The position numbers were made by a program, and so were the translations under genes. Positions 26,801 through 33,200 of a stretch of 35,755 bases of DNA are shown in pieces (the first letter of the stretch is position 1; each line of letters begins with the position of its first letter). The notes beneath the pieces were generated by a model that was given only the letters and a program-made list of their open reading frames with translations, was not told where the DNA came from and searched no databases. Origin of the DNA: Chitinophagaceae bacterium (GTDB taxonomy: Bacteria; Bacteroidota; Bacteroidia; Chitinophagales; Chitinophagaceae); assembly GCA_020403425.1 (NCBI GenBank), contig JADBXR010000022.1, positions 1-35,755 of the forward strand, written 5' to 3'.

Positions 26801-29369
26801 CAAGTTTGATCCCATTGGTGTCCACATCGCCCCGTTGGATGTTGTAGTGAAAAATAAGCGAATTGCTGCCGCTGCCCGATACATAGGTCGCAGATCTTGT
26901 TCTGCTGCCTATGGTAAGTTCAATGAAAGGAATGGCAATGGAAGTATCTGCCCATACCTTTTTGCTGATACTGATGCGGAAACGAAGGGTATCACCGGTA
27001 TGGTAGGTGTTGGGTATTGGCGGGTCGACAGTTGTAACTATGGGCAACACTGCATCTACAAGAATGGATCCTTCGGGTAGTGTATTGGTAAAGCTGCTGT
27101 TGGCTGTATTGCCTGCTGCGTCTGTCAGTAATGAATTCCCCATGTTAAGCGAAGAAGTTGTTCTGATACCATCGGCATCTGCATCACCCGGTTGAATGAC
27201 ATAACGCAATAATAGGCTGTCGGTGCCCGATCCGCTTACATAGATGGCTGGCCGGGAGCGGGTGCCGATCGTGAGTGTAAGAGAGGGACTTCCGTTGCGG
27301 AGCCATACTGTTTCTGAGAACCGTATACAAAAGGTCAGGGTGTCTCCTGTTTTGTAGAAACCCTTTGACGGATGTCTGACAGAGAGGATGCCGGGTTTGC
27401 GTGCGTCGATCCTGTCGTTAGACTGGTGAATGCCCAACTGGGATACAGATGTGTTGCCGGTCTCATCCTGTAAGAAGATCATTACCGGGATACTGTCTGC
27501 TGCGTCGACCTCTTTCCCGTTATGGGTCACTATGCTGTATGCGGTATAACAGCTGTCGTTGAGTTTGGTCAGATCCATCAGCGGAAAGCCGGCGATCGTT
27601 CCGGATAGTAACCGGAAGTTTTCTGTATCCGGCATAACGCTGAGGCTGGCCCGAATGGTGTCTCCGATCTTCACAGGGGTATCTGGCACATGGATCTGCC
27701 TGATCTGCGGAGGTGTTTTGTCTATCTGGTACGAAGTAGTTGCGGTATATGGGGTATTGTCGATCGGTACCGAGGTTCCGCTGTCGTGCAGGAAGCGGAT
27801 GGATAGAATGCCATCGCCTTTGCCCGTGGAAACTGTGATGGTATATCGTGATGTATCTCCTGCAATGGATGTGATGGAGGCTTCCGTGATCGTTTCACTG
27901 ACCGGTGCAAAATGGGAAGTAAGCAGCCCATTGATCGTATGGCTGGTGTGTAAAAGAAATGTGACCTGATGGGCATTGGTTCTTGTGTTGGATGAACTGC
28001 CCAGTGACAGGATGGTAACAGGTGTAACGAATGTATAGGCCCTGCCATAGGATCTCCCACCACTATTGATGGCATAGGCCCGAACCTCGATCTGTTTTCC
28101 TGAAGGGAGTCCGCGGATGGTCTGAGAGAAATTACCTAAGCCTGATCCCATGGCGATATCCTGCTCCTCTGAAGTGCTGTTGCCAACGATCTTCCAGGTA
28201 AAGCCCCTGTCCGTAACAGGGGCGCCCCCTTCATCCGAAACGGACCCTTCCCATACCGCGCTGGATGAGGTGATGGAGGAAGGGGCCAGGGTGGTAACAG
28301 AAGGGGCCTCGACAGTAGTGGTGAAGCTTTTGATGCTGCTGCTGTCCCTTCCATGCAGGTTGGCCGCAGTAAAATAATAATAATAGGATCTGCCCGATAG
28401 AAGGCCGTTTACCTTTGCTGTAATGACCATGTTCCCGCTGCCTGCCGGTAATGTATCCGGCACTGGCCGTAACATGGTTGGGTTCTGGAAAGTCAAGGAG
28501 GTGTCATAATACAGGCGAAGGGACGTGCTCTGGAAATGATCATCTGCCAAAACGGATAGCAGGGCAGACCTCGAGGTTATGGAATCTGCATTTGGATCAC
28601 TGAGCAGGGGAGGGCCGCTGTTCAGATCGGCTGAAAAGCTAAGATCGTCCATGGCCATGACGTCGTCGCTGCCATTTTCGTCAGCATCGTCCCAGCGGAG
28701 TAACAATTGTTCTCCTTTTTTCCAACTGATGCCGGTAAGGGTAACTGAGATCCGCTGCCGGTTATCGGGGAGGTTACCGTTCAGGCTGCTGGCCGGACTG
28801 GTAGATGTCAGGGAGCTGAAATCAAGCCTTGGCTCAACTATCAGTCCGGTATCCGCTATCTGGGTCATCGTACCCGTTTTATACCGGAAGCTCCAGGTGT
28901 TTTTATTGGAAGCCCCTCCTTTGCGCCATTGTTCTGCTGTAAAGCTCACGGTGAAACTGTTGAGGATGGATCCGGTCTGGTTGGTCAGGATCAGTCCGAA
29001 TGCGTAGATGCCGGTACCCGAAGCCAGTGAGCCCAGGGCCCTGTCCGTGGAGCCTGCGTTTCCCAGGCTGTATACGCCATTGCCGGTGGAACTGCCTGTA
29101 CCGGTGGCAAAACTGGCATTGGCATTCGATCCTGCCGTCATCAGTAGTTGCCAGCCGCCCAGGTTCAGGGCCCGAATGGGTGGTTCCGACAGCGTAAAAG
29201 GTCCCTTCCCCGTAAGGGAAAAGCTGCCGGAAGCCGGTAATCCGTCAAAATTCTGGGTGTAGACAGATCCTGCCGTGGTGTACAGGACAGGTGCCAGGCC
29301 GGTTTGGGCCAGACAAAGGGAGGGCCCACCAAAACAGAGGCTGGCCAGGATCAGGAAAAGACTTCGCAT
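23853..29369 (-). CDS. Very large secreted multidomain protein with a T9SS C-terminal sorting domain
   Basis: 1838 residues. A signal peptide (MRSLFLILASLCFGGPSLCL, about 1-21) precedes an N-terminal beta domain (about 25-250) with YTQNFDGLPASG, STDRALGSLASGTG and VSFTAEQWRK, a pattern common in Bacteroidota exoproteins. Two fibronectin-III-like domains follow (about 251-352 and 353-450), each ending in YY-FTA-N or VRAYA-N strands, then two less clear Ig-like parts (about 451-655). Three homologous Ig-like repeats of about 115 residues (658-775, 776-893, 894-1010) share Y-x-x-GD-L-F, YV-GSG and a GD-x-D-x-x-GI segment. A cadherin-like stretch (about 1015-1120) leads to a long beta-rich region. 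The last ~80 residues (LTLYPVPVKDRLRIEY ... GIYLLEL ... KAFIKD) are a type A T9SS sorting domain, so the protein is probably attached to or released from the cell surface. No catalytic motif was seen. Confidence 0.92.
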   Translation of the reverse strand: MRSLFLILASLCFGGPSLCLAQTGLAPVLYTTAGSVYTQNFDGLPASGSFSLTGKGPFTLSEPPIRALNLGGWQLLMTAGSNANASFATGTGSSTGNGVYSLGNAGSTDRALGSLASGTGIYAFGLILTNQTGSILNSFTVSFTAEQWRKGGASNKNTWSFRYKTGTMTQIADTGLIVEPRLDFSSLTSTSPASSLNGNLPDNRQRISVTLTGISWKKGEQLLLRWDDADENGSDDVMAMDDLSFSADLNSGPPLLSDPNADSITSRSALLSVLADDHFQSTSLRLYYDTSLTFQNPTMLRPVPDTLPAGSGNMVITAKVNGLLSGRSYYYYFTAANLHGRDSSSIKSFTTTVEAPSVTTLAPSSITSSSAVWEGSVSDEGGAPVTDRGFTWKIVGNSTSEEQDIAMGSGLGNFSQTIRGLPSGKQIEVRAYAINSGGRSYGRAYTFVTPVTILSLGSSSNTRTNAHQVTFLLHTSHTINGLLTSHFAPVSETITEASITSIAGDTSRYTITVSTGKGDGILSIRFLHDSGTSVPIDNTPYTATTSYQIDKTPPQIRQIHVPDTPVKIGDTIRASLSVMPDTENFRLLSGTIAGFPLMDLTKLNDSCYTAYSIVTHNGKEVDAADSIPVMIFLQDETGNTSVSQLGIHQSNDRIDARKPGILSVRHPSKGFYKTGDTLTFCIRFSETVWLRNGSPSLTLTIGTRSRPAIYVSGSGTDSLLLRYVIQPGDADADGIRTTSSLNMGNSLLTDAAGNTANSSFTNTLPEGSILVDAVLPIVTTVDPPIPNTYHTGDTLRFRISISKKVWADTSIAIPFIELTIGSRTRSATYVSGSGSNSLIFHYNIQRGDVDTNGIKLANTIIDSVFSLHDSIGNPMNPLLRNIGKLDSVFINPLKAHISGFQFPEERLYAAGDSLLFVVTYTDTVWIKPATTLPYLNLSTTSGSRKAIYVKGSGTQQLFFAYRVQPGDTDKSGIVLPAVISPGLAAITDENDNAPPLNLPLSQTATRIRLDGIAPKFVSAGVDTIEVCGSSTPVSLSSYLTIADEEINDTLTWEIRSASRTAVITGTHFSVITKGKNIRPENIQYQTSEPATGIDTLTVIVSDGINRSVKNILVRVTPVIRNNFITGPERICTSEPSPVLQGSFPEGGNGSYTFTWELSVLPDSKAFRQMNSLEQNSITPAFTGSSWFRRTVVSGACTDISASIRIIAVNNGLWLGKENNNWHQAGNWCGFMVPGSATVVHIYPGTAYQPQIRDTASCGDIFLHDNGTLSIEKVLRISGSINAGQQRIDARKATVVLQDTVRQWISGSSFFQNRIHQLQISNPGGVQLTDSLFISRELSLQKGVLHTGDQLQMLQGARIGASAAGTGLLGKLSTVQSITTGRRAFHLLGHPFTHSIGLSMITDSVDITGENGSQNGFTNSQTQAPSAFYYDPHKGNDSTGAETGWTAFTHTNGLAENNWAPMQGIRLLVRGKPGQGLDGIPAGDGTHGTYLPLPVNLHYTGNTHTGDQERSLQASQDGAYHVIGNPYLSNIDLSRTSRTNGVSRHYWLWHPSQGKQGGYSSYPFAMNHILPAFGAFMVETVAGTQQQILFTENSKSAEAASDAMTPVRIDDWYHIELRLESDSLLWDRLLLLQMDSARFGYDRNDASKLLNPDVNFYSLTYAGKQLSIDARPFTNGSTIPLGLQCLQPGIFRIRVAAVNLPASNTLMLHDKLLDKWTPLQQDSNYRFLVRMDTLTQGNDRFEVCSPKKQEDPWLLPQPIELTLYPVPVKDRLRIEYRAKEKGNTTVRILGISGRPIQNISLGTQKEGQAWIPLAGLIKGIYLLELRCGNYRYSKAFIKD

Positions 29370-29673
29370 CTGGTTATCTTTGAAAATGGAAGAATGATCC
29401 AGTTGGGAAGGGTTACAGGTTGAAATTAGCGGGGGTAGGGCCCAAATCCAAGTCCATTGGTAAAACTGGGTGCTAAAACGGGTGATCGGGTAGGTAGTAA
29501 TACCGGGTAAGCGGTTGGCGAGACTTTCTTATCCACAAAAAACGTTTCCCGGGAGGCCTATTTTGTGTATAGATACCCTGGTTTTGGACATTTGGCAGGA
29601 AAACTTTGGAAAACATTTTGATTTTTCCGATCCAGCCATTACCTTTGCCGTCCGAAATTTTAAACGGTTTAGA
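29370..29673. other. 304-bp intergenic region between the T9SS giant and rpsL
   Basis: No gene is seen. Apart from the rpsL promoter (29617-29647), I find no convincing hairpin or repeat. The open frame from 29515 into rpsL has an N-terminus unlike any S12, so I treat it as untranslated. Confidence 0.5.
29617..29647 (+). promoter_or_regulatory. Textbook Bacteroidota promoter of rpsL-rpsG
   Basis: TTTG (29617-29620), exactly 19 nt, and TACCTTTG (29640-29647) give a full match to TTG-N19-TAnnTTTG. The ATG of rpsL lies 27 nt downstream of the -7 box, so the leader is about 20 nt. It is the strongest promoter match in the window, fitting a highly expressed ribosomal operon. Confidence 0.85.
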
Positions 29674-30054
29674 ATGCCTACAATACAGCAATTAGTAAGA
29701 AAAGGTCGCGAAATTATCAGGGCTAAGAGTAAATCCAGGGCTTTGGATGCATGTCCACAACGTCGTGGTGTTTGTACCCGTGTGTACACTACTACGCCTA
29801 AAAAGCCAAACTCAGCGCTGCGTAAAGTTGCGAAAGTGCGTTTGACCAATAAGGTAGAGGTGATCGCCTATATCCCGGGTGAAGGCCATAACCTGCAGGA
29901 ACACTCTATCGTACTGATCCGTGGTGGTCGTGTAAAAGACTTACCGGGTGTACGTTACCACATTGTACGTGGTAGCCTGGATACTGCTGGTGTGAAAGAC
30001 CGTAAGAAGAGCCGTTCTAAATACGGTACCAAGAAAGAAAAAGCCAAAAAATAA
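29674..30054 (+). CDS. rpsL: Small-subunit ribosomal protein S12
   Basis: 126 residues, nearly identical in pattern to other S12 proteins: [13 protein letters not shown], the decoding-centre loop [20 protein letters not shown] (40-59) and [16 protein letters not shown] (85-100). Lys43 and Lys88 (Lys42 and Lys87 in mature E. coli numbering), the positions where streptomycin-resistance changes fall, are wild-type, and Asp89, the usual methylthiolation site, is present. ATG 29674 is chosen because it gives the universal N-terminus. rpsG follows after 68 nt in the same operon. Confidence 0.97.
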   Translation: MPTIQQLVRKGREIIRAKSKSRALDACPQRRGVCTRVYTTTPKKPNSALRKVAKVRLTNKVEVIAYIPGEGHNLQEHSIVLIRGGRVKDLPGVRYHIVRGSLDTAGVKDRKKSRSKYGTKKEKAKK

Positions 30055-30122
30055 TTTCTCAATAAAAGGCTGAGTAAAGTTTTAACACTTGAAGAAATTC
30101 AGCCGAAAGTAAAAATTAGAAC

Positions 30123-30590
30123 ATGCGTAAAGCACAAGCCAAAAAATTACCTCTCGCACCAGACGGACGTTTTAACGATAAACTGGTTACCCGTTTTATC
30201 AATAACCTGATGTGGCAGGGTAAAAAAAGCACCGCGATCAATATTTTCTATGATGCGGTCGATAAAGTGACAAAAGCTACCGGTGAGGATGGATATGAGG
30301 TTTGGAAAAAGGCGATCGCTAATGTTACTCCTTCTGTAGAAGTACGTAGCCGCCGTATCGGTGGTGCTACTTTCCAGATTCCTGCTGAAGTTCGCGCTGA
30401 CCGTAAGATATCCCTGAGCATGAAATGGCTGATCCGCTACAGCCGCGAAAGGAATGGCCGTACCATGGCCGATAAGCTCGCCAATGAGATCATGGCTGCC
30501 GCTAAAGGCGAAGGTGCTGCTTTCAAGAAAAAAGAAGATACCCACCGTATGGCAGAAGCTAATAAAGCGTTCTCTCACTTCAAGGTATAA
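30123..30590 (+). CDS. rpsG: Small-subunit ribosomal protein S7
   Basis: 155 residues, the normal length. It nucleates folding of the 3' domain of 16S rRNA and contacts tRNA at the E site. MRKAQAKKLPLAPDGRFNDK is followed by LVTRFINNLMWQGKKSTA, then NVTPSVEVRSRRIGGATFQI and PAEVRADRKISLSMKWLIRY with the family's conserved residues, and HRMAEANKAFSHFKV closes the chain. It is the last gene of this operon: a terminator at 30616-30644 follows, and fusA and rpsJ, which usually come next in the str operon, are absent. Confidence 0.97.
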   Translation: MRKAQAKKLPLAPDGRFNDKLVTRFINNLMWQGKKSTAINIFYDAVDKVTKATGEDGYEVWKKAIANVTPSVEVRSRRIGGATFQIPAEVRADRKISLSMKWLIRYSRERNGRTMADKLANEIMAAAKGEGAAFKKKEDTHRMAEANKAFSHFKV

Positions 30591-30615
30591 ATTAAGTAAT
30601 TCTATATCATTTGCT

Positions 30616-30644
30616 AAGGCCCTGATTATCAGGGCCTTTTTTAT
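30616..30644 (+). terminator. Intrinsic terminator ending the rpsL-rpsG operon
   Basis: AAGGCCCTGA (30616-30625) pairs with TCAGGGCCTT (30629-30638) around a 3-nt loop, followed by a T-run (30637-30642). It lies 26 nt past the rpsG stop. Confidence 0.92.
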
Positions 30645-31019
30645 TTTGTAGACTTTTTTTGAAAAAAAACTTGGGAAATCACTACAAATGTGGTTGGCTA
30701 TCTATACATTTGTAGTGTAATCACTACCAAACTATTCTAAAGTAGTGACAAATCCAATCCAAGTCCTTGTAAAAGCTAGTCTTTACAATCCAATCTATTC
30801 GTATTCTTTGATTTAAATGGAAGTTCAACGCTACATCCTCCCGAATCGATCGGTTTTCCTGCCGAAATCGGGTCCCGGACCGTGTTATTCGCATTATTAA
30901 AGAATAGTTCCCTCTGTTAACCTGCTTACATCAGACGATTTCTGAAAAACAGCCTTGGTTGCCTATGCGCAGCCGGACGGTAAGTAAAAGTTTATTAAGA
31001 CAGCTTTTGATCAGTTATT
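30645..31019. other. Gene-free AT-rich leader region before the lipoprotein gene
   Basis: No coding frame is supported here. It contains the operator-like dyads at 30680-30717, a CACTAC/GTAGTG pair (TCACTAC 30721-30727, GTAGTGA 30742-30748) and a TTGTAAA/TTTACAA inverted repeat (30767-30773, 30782-30788). The remaining ~230 nt before the ATG show no clear structure. Confidence 0.5.
30680..30717. promoter_or_regulatory. Operator-like tandem dyads of BlaI/CopY type
   Basis: CACTACAAATGT (30680-30691) and ACATTTGTAGTG (30706-30717) are exact reverse complements. Each is itself a dyad around TACAnnTGTA: ACTACAAATGTGGT (30681-30694, one mismatch) and TACATTTGTA (30705-30714, perfect). Their centres are 22 bp apart, about two helical turns. 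TACATTTG also fits the -7 consensus TAnnTTTG, so a repressor bound there would cover a promoter. TACAnnTGTA is the known core of CopY and BlaI/MecI operators; no such regulator is encoded in this window. Confidence 0.5.
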
Positions 31020-31472
31020 ATGAAAACAAGACTAACCACTTTACTCATGCTGCTTGGCATCTTCCTTTTAACAGGGTGTACCAAGAGTTCCGAAGTGCCG
31101 GAAACAAGAGAAGAGAAAGTGGTGGGTTATCTCACCGGTGCAGGTAACAAATACTGGCACCTGAAAGAGGTCTATGTGAATGCGGTAAAGCAGGTGCTTA
31201 CTGATGCGCAACTCCGGTTCACCAAGACCTATACCATCGATCCTGCCAATACAGATCCTACCAGACCCCGTGGTTCTTTCGTGAATTCTGATGGCTATAA
31301 TGGCACCTGGAAACTGATTGGTGGTGGCGAGACCCTGTATGAGACCTTCCTCAACAACCCTGCGGGTCCTGTGGCGATCACTTTTATCATCAATGATGTT
31401 TCGTCCGATAAACTGGACATAGAATATACCCTGAACATGAAAACCCAGCGCGAAGTATATTATGCCTATTAA
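31020..31472 (+). CDS. Small lipoprotein of unknown function
   Basis: 150 residues with a lipoprotein signal peptide (MKTRLTTLLMLLGIFLLTGC) whose lipobox LTGC places the lipidated Cys at residue 20. The following residues, TKSSE, suit a surface- or outer-membrane-directed lipoprotein. The body has YWHLKEVYVNAV (45-56) and DGYNGTWKLIGGGETLYETF (about 91-110), the strand pattern of lipocalin-like or DUF5004-type Bacteroidota lipoproteins; I cannot name the family with certainty. Its last 11 nt overlap the start of the next gene, so the pair is cotranscribed and translationally coupled. Confidence 0.75.
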   Translation: MKTRLTTLLMLLGIFLLTGCTKSSEVPETREEKVVGYLTGAGNKYWHLKEVYVNAVKQVLTDAQLRFTKTYTIDPANTDPTRPRGSFVNSDGYNGTWKLIGGGETLYETFLNNPAGPVAITFIINDVSSDKLDIEYTLNMKTQREVYYAY

Positions 31473-31989
31473 GAAGATCATATATCTCCTTATAGTGCTG
31501 ATGCTTACCTGCGCAAAGGGTATGGCACAGGCAACTTACAGCATCTCATCTTTTGCGATGTCTGCTGGTTCTGTGACCACTGCCGGGGGTAGTCCATTCG
31601 TAGGTGATGGTAAAGGAAAATGTTTGAATGTCTCTTCCGGTTTGTCCACGTTATCACAGTCCACCAATGCCAAAGGGGTATTTGGTGCTTCCTGTACAGA
31701 AGTGCCTCCGGTGGCTACGGTACTGGTGAGCATGACCTCTTTGAATGTATATCCTAACCCTACCCGCAGCACCAGTATCCTGAAATGTGAGGGGCAGTTT
31801 GATGCGAATCTCTTTTGCCAGGTGAGGATCCTGAGTATGGAAGGCCGGGTGATGATGAACCAGATGGTACCTATGAAAGAGCTGCAGGCGGGTTATACCC
31901 TGAATGTGGGCGCTTATGCGGCTGGTGTATATGCAATCGGTGTTGATTTTATGAACCAGCATTATAATTTGAAGTTGATAAAATTATAA
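31462..31989 (+). CDS. Small secreted protein with a T9SS C-terminal sorting domain
   Basis: 175 residues: signal peptide (MPIKKIIYLLIVLMLTCAKG, cleavage after MAQ at about 23), a Ser/Gly/Thr-rich mature part of only about 70 residues (with KGKCLNVSS and FGASCTEV, two Cys), then a type A sorting domain beginning at LNVYPNP (94-100) and ending YNLKLIKL. The passenger is thus hardly larger than the sorting signal itself. ATG 31462 overlaps the lipoprotein gene by 11 nt. Its role is unknown; it may be a structural partner of the lipoprotein or of the large repeat protein downstream. Confidence 0.8.
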   Translation: MPIKKIIYLLIVLMLTCAKGMAQATYSISSFAMSAGSVTTAGGSPFVGDGKGKCLNVSSGLSTLSQSTNAKGVFGASCTEVPPVATVLVSMTSLNVYPNPTRSTSILKCEGQFDANLFCQVRILSMEGRVMMNQMVPMKELQAGYTLNVGAYAAGVYAIGVDFMNQHYNLKLIKL

Positions 31990-32012
31990 TAGCAGCGGGG
32001 GAAGGGATTAGA

Positions 32013-32053
32013 CCTTAATCGGTACATTTGTAGTAACGTAACTACAGTTAAGG
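32013..32053. promoter_or_regulatory. Second operator-like dyad, sharing the 12-mer TACATTTGTAGT
   Basis: TACATTTGTA (32023-32032) is again a perfect TACAnnTGTA dyad, and the 12-mer at 32023-32034 is identical to 30705-30716. TGTAGT (32029-32034) also pairs with ACTACA (32041-32046), and CCTTAA (32013-32018) with TTAAGG (32048-32053), giving a nested interrupted stem. There is no T-run, so it is not a clear terminator for the gene ending at 31989. It lies about 250 nt before the next gene. Confidence 0.45.
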
Positions 32054-32115
32054 CCTATCGGGCATTGAGATTTGAACGTTTGAATATCCATTTACTGGGG
32101 GGTAAATAGTCCACA

Positions 32116-32201
32116 TATCCTATGAAAAACTATTTCTGATTCCCCATATATCCTATGAAAAACCATTCTTTGGAATTCTTATCCTATGAAAAACTATTTC
32201 C
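32116..32201 (+). repeat. Three tandem ~32-bp repeats, each containing an ATG
   Basis: TATCCTATGAAAAACTATTT begins at 32116 and again at 32180, and a variant with CATTCTT in place of TATTTCT begins at 32149; the copies are 33 and 31 bp apart. Each copy has an ATG directly followed by AAA AAC. The resulting frames encode MKNYF-stop, a 22-residue and a 24-residue peptide, none resembling a known protein. The array lies 78 nt before the gene at 32279. Confidence 0.75.
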
Positions 32202-32278
32202 TAATGAGACGATATATGTATAATATATTGTCAATCAAATCCGTTTTATATAGAATTTAGTTCATATAAATTAATTTT

Positions 32279-33118
32279 ATGAAACTTGTTTTAGTCAGGA
32301 CCCTGCTGATCGCCTCTCTGGTTTTTATGACCGGGACGATCATTGCGCAACCTCCTCCTGCTATGAACTACCAGCTGGTGGCCAAAGATCCTTTGGGAAA
32401 TGTGGCCAAAAACCGCAAAATCTATACAAAAATAATCATATACCAATCTTCCCCCACCAATGGTCCCAAGGTATGGGAAGAGTCGCATGTGAGTAACTCG
32501 AATGACGACGGTGTATTCACGGTCGTGATCGGTCGTGGTACCAAATCAGCTACAACAACATTGCAGGACATCGGAAAGATCGACTGGGGAAATGGCCCTT
32601 TCTTTCTGAATACCAAAGTTGCGGTTGAGCCATCGGTCCCTGCTGCCTGGTGGGTGGCGGCCGATAATTACCTGGATATGGGTACTACGCAGATGATGAG
32701 TGTGCCCTATGCCTTATTTGCGGGTAATGCGAGCGTTACGAATGTGAATACGAGCATCCAGCCGGGGCCGCCCAATACATTCCTGATCACGGATAGTTTG
32801 GGTAATGTGAACTGGCAAACACCGCAGGCTGCCAATCAGGCCGTAACGACCATTACCAATTTTAACCTGAACCTGAATGTGGTGGGTGGAACCAATGTGA
32901 ATATCCCTCCTAATACGACTGCGATCGTTACAGTGGCCGTTCCTGGAGTACGGAAAGGTGATCCTATTATCGTTACGCCACAGGATGATTATTTGAACTG
33001 GTCAGTATACAGCGCCTGGGTGGCGCAGGATGATGTGGTGCGGATCCGGTTTGCCAATTTTACGGACCAGCCGGTGCCGGTATTGGGAAGCCAGTATAAA
33101 ATAGTAGTAATCAAGTAA
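32279..33118 (+). CDS. Exported Bacteroidota surface protein with an N-terminal NYQ-type domain
   Basis: 279 residues with a signal peptide (LVRTLLIASLVFMTGTIIAQ, cleavage after Ala/Gln about 23-24). PPAMNYQLVAKDPLGNVAKN (about 26-45), then VWEESHVSNSNDDGVFTVVI (65-84), follow the pattern MNYQ-(x)-A-x-(D/N)-x-x-G ... E-H ... G-x-F-x-x-x-IG of a domain found at the N-terminus of many Bacteroidota tail-fibre-like exoproteins. TTQMMSVPYALFAGNA (136-151) is the usual end of that domain. The C-terminal ~100 residues are beta-rich and Asn-rich, without a T9SS sorting signal. Function unknown; it probably works with the repeat protein immediately downstream. Confidence 0.78.
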   Translation: MKLVLVRTLLIASLVFMTGTIIAQPPPAMNYQLVAKDPLGNVAKNRKIYTKIIIYQSSPTNGPKVWEESHVSNSNDDGVFTVVIGRGTKSATTTLQDIGKIDWGNGPFFLNTKVAVEPSVPAAWWVAADNYLDMGTTQMMSVPYALFAGNASVTNVNTSIQPGPPNTFLITDSLGNVNWQTPQAANQAVTTITNFNLNLNVVGGTNVNIPPNTTAIVTVAVPGVRKGDPIIVTPQDDYLNWSVYSAWVAQDDVVRIRFANFTDQPVPVLGSQYKIVVIK

Positions 33119-33200
33119 ACATTGAATATCTCATGGATGATCGTCTTGCCGGACATTATCAGACCTATTCGATACAGTATAGACTAACGGAGAAATCAAA

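Noticed and set aside
24202..29262. Many small plus-strand open frames opposite the T9SS giant
   Set aside because: Each is short, lacks any family pattern, and lies inside a continuous 1838-codon gene with a signal peptide and a sorting domain.
29515..29673. An N-terminal extension of rpsL
   Set aside because: It includes the rpsL promoter, and the S12 N-terminus (PTIQQL) is universal from 29674.
32116..32201. A CRISPR-like array of three ~32-bp repeats
   Set aside because: The repeat parts (about 20 bp) are separated by only 11-13 nt of unequal sequence, there are just three copies, and no cas genes are near.
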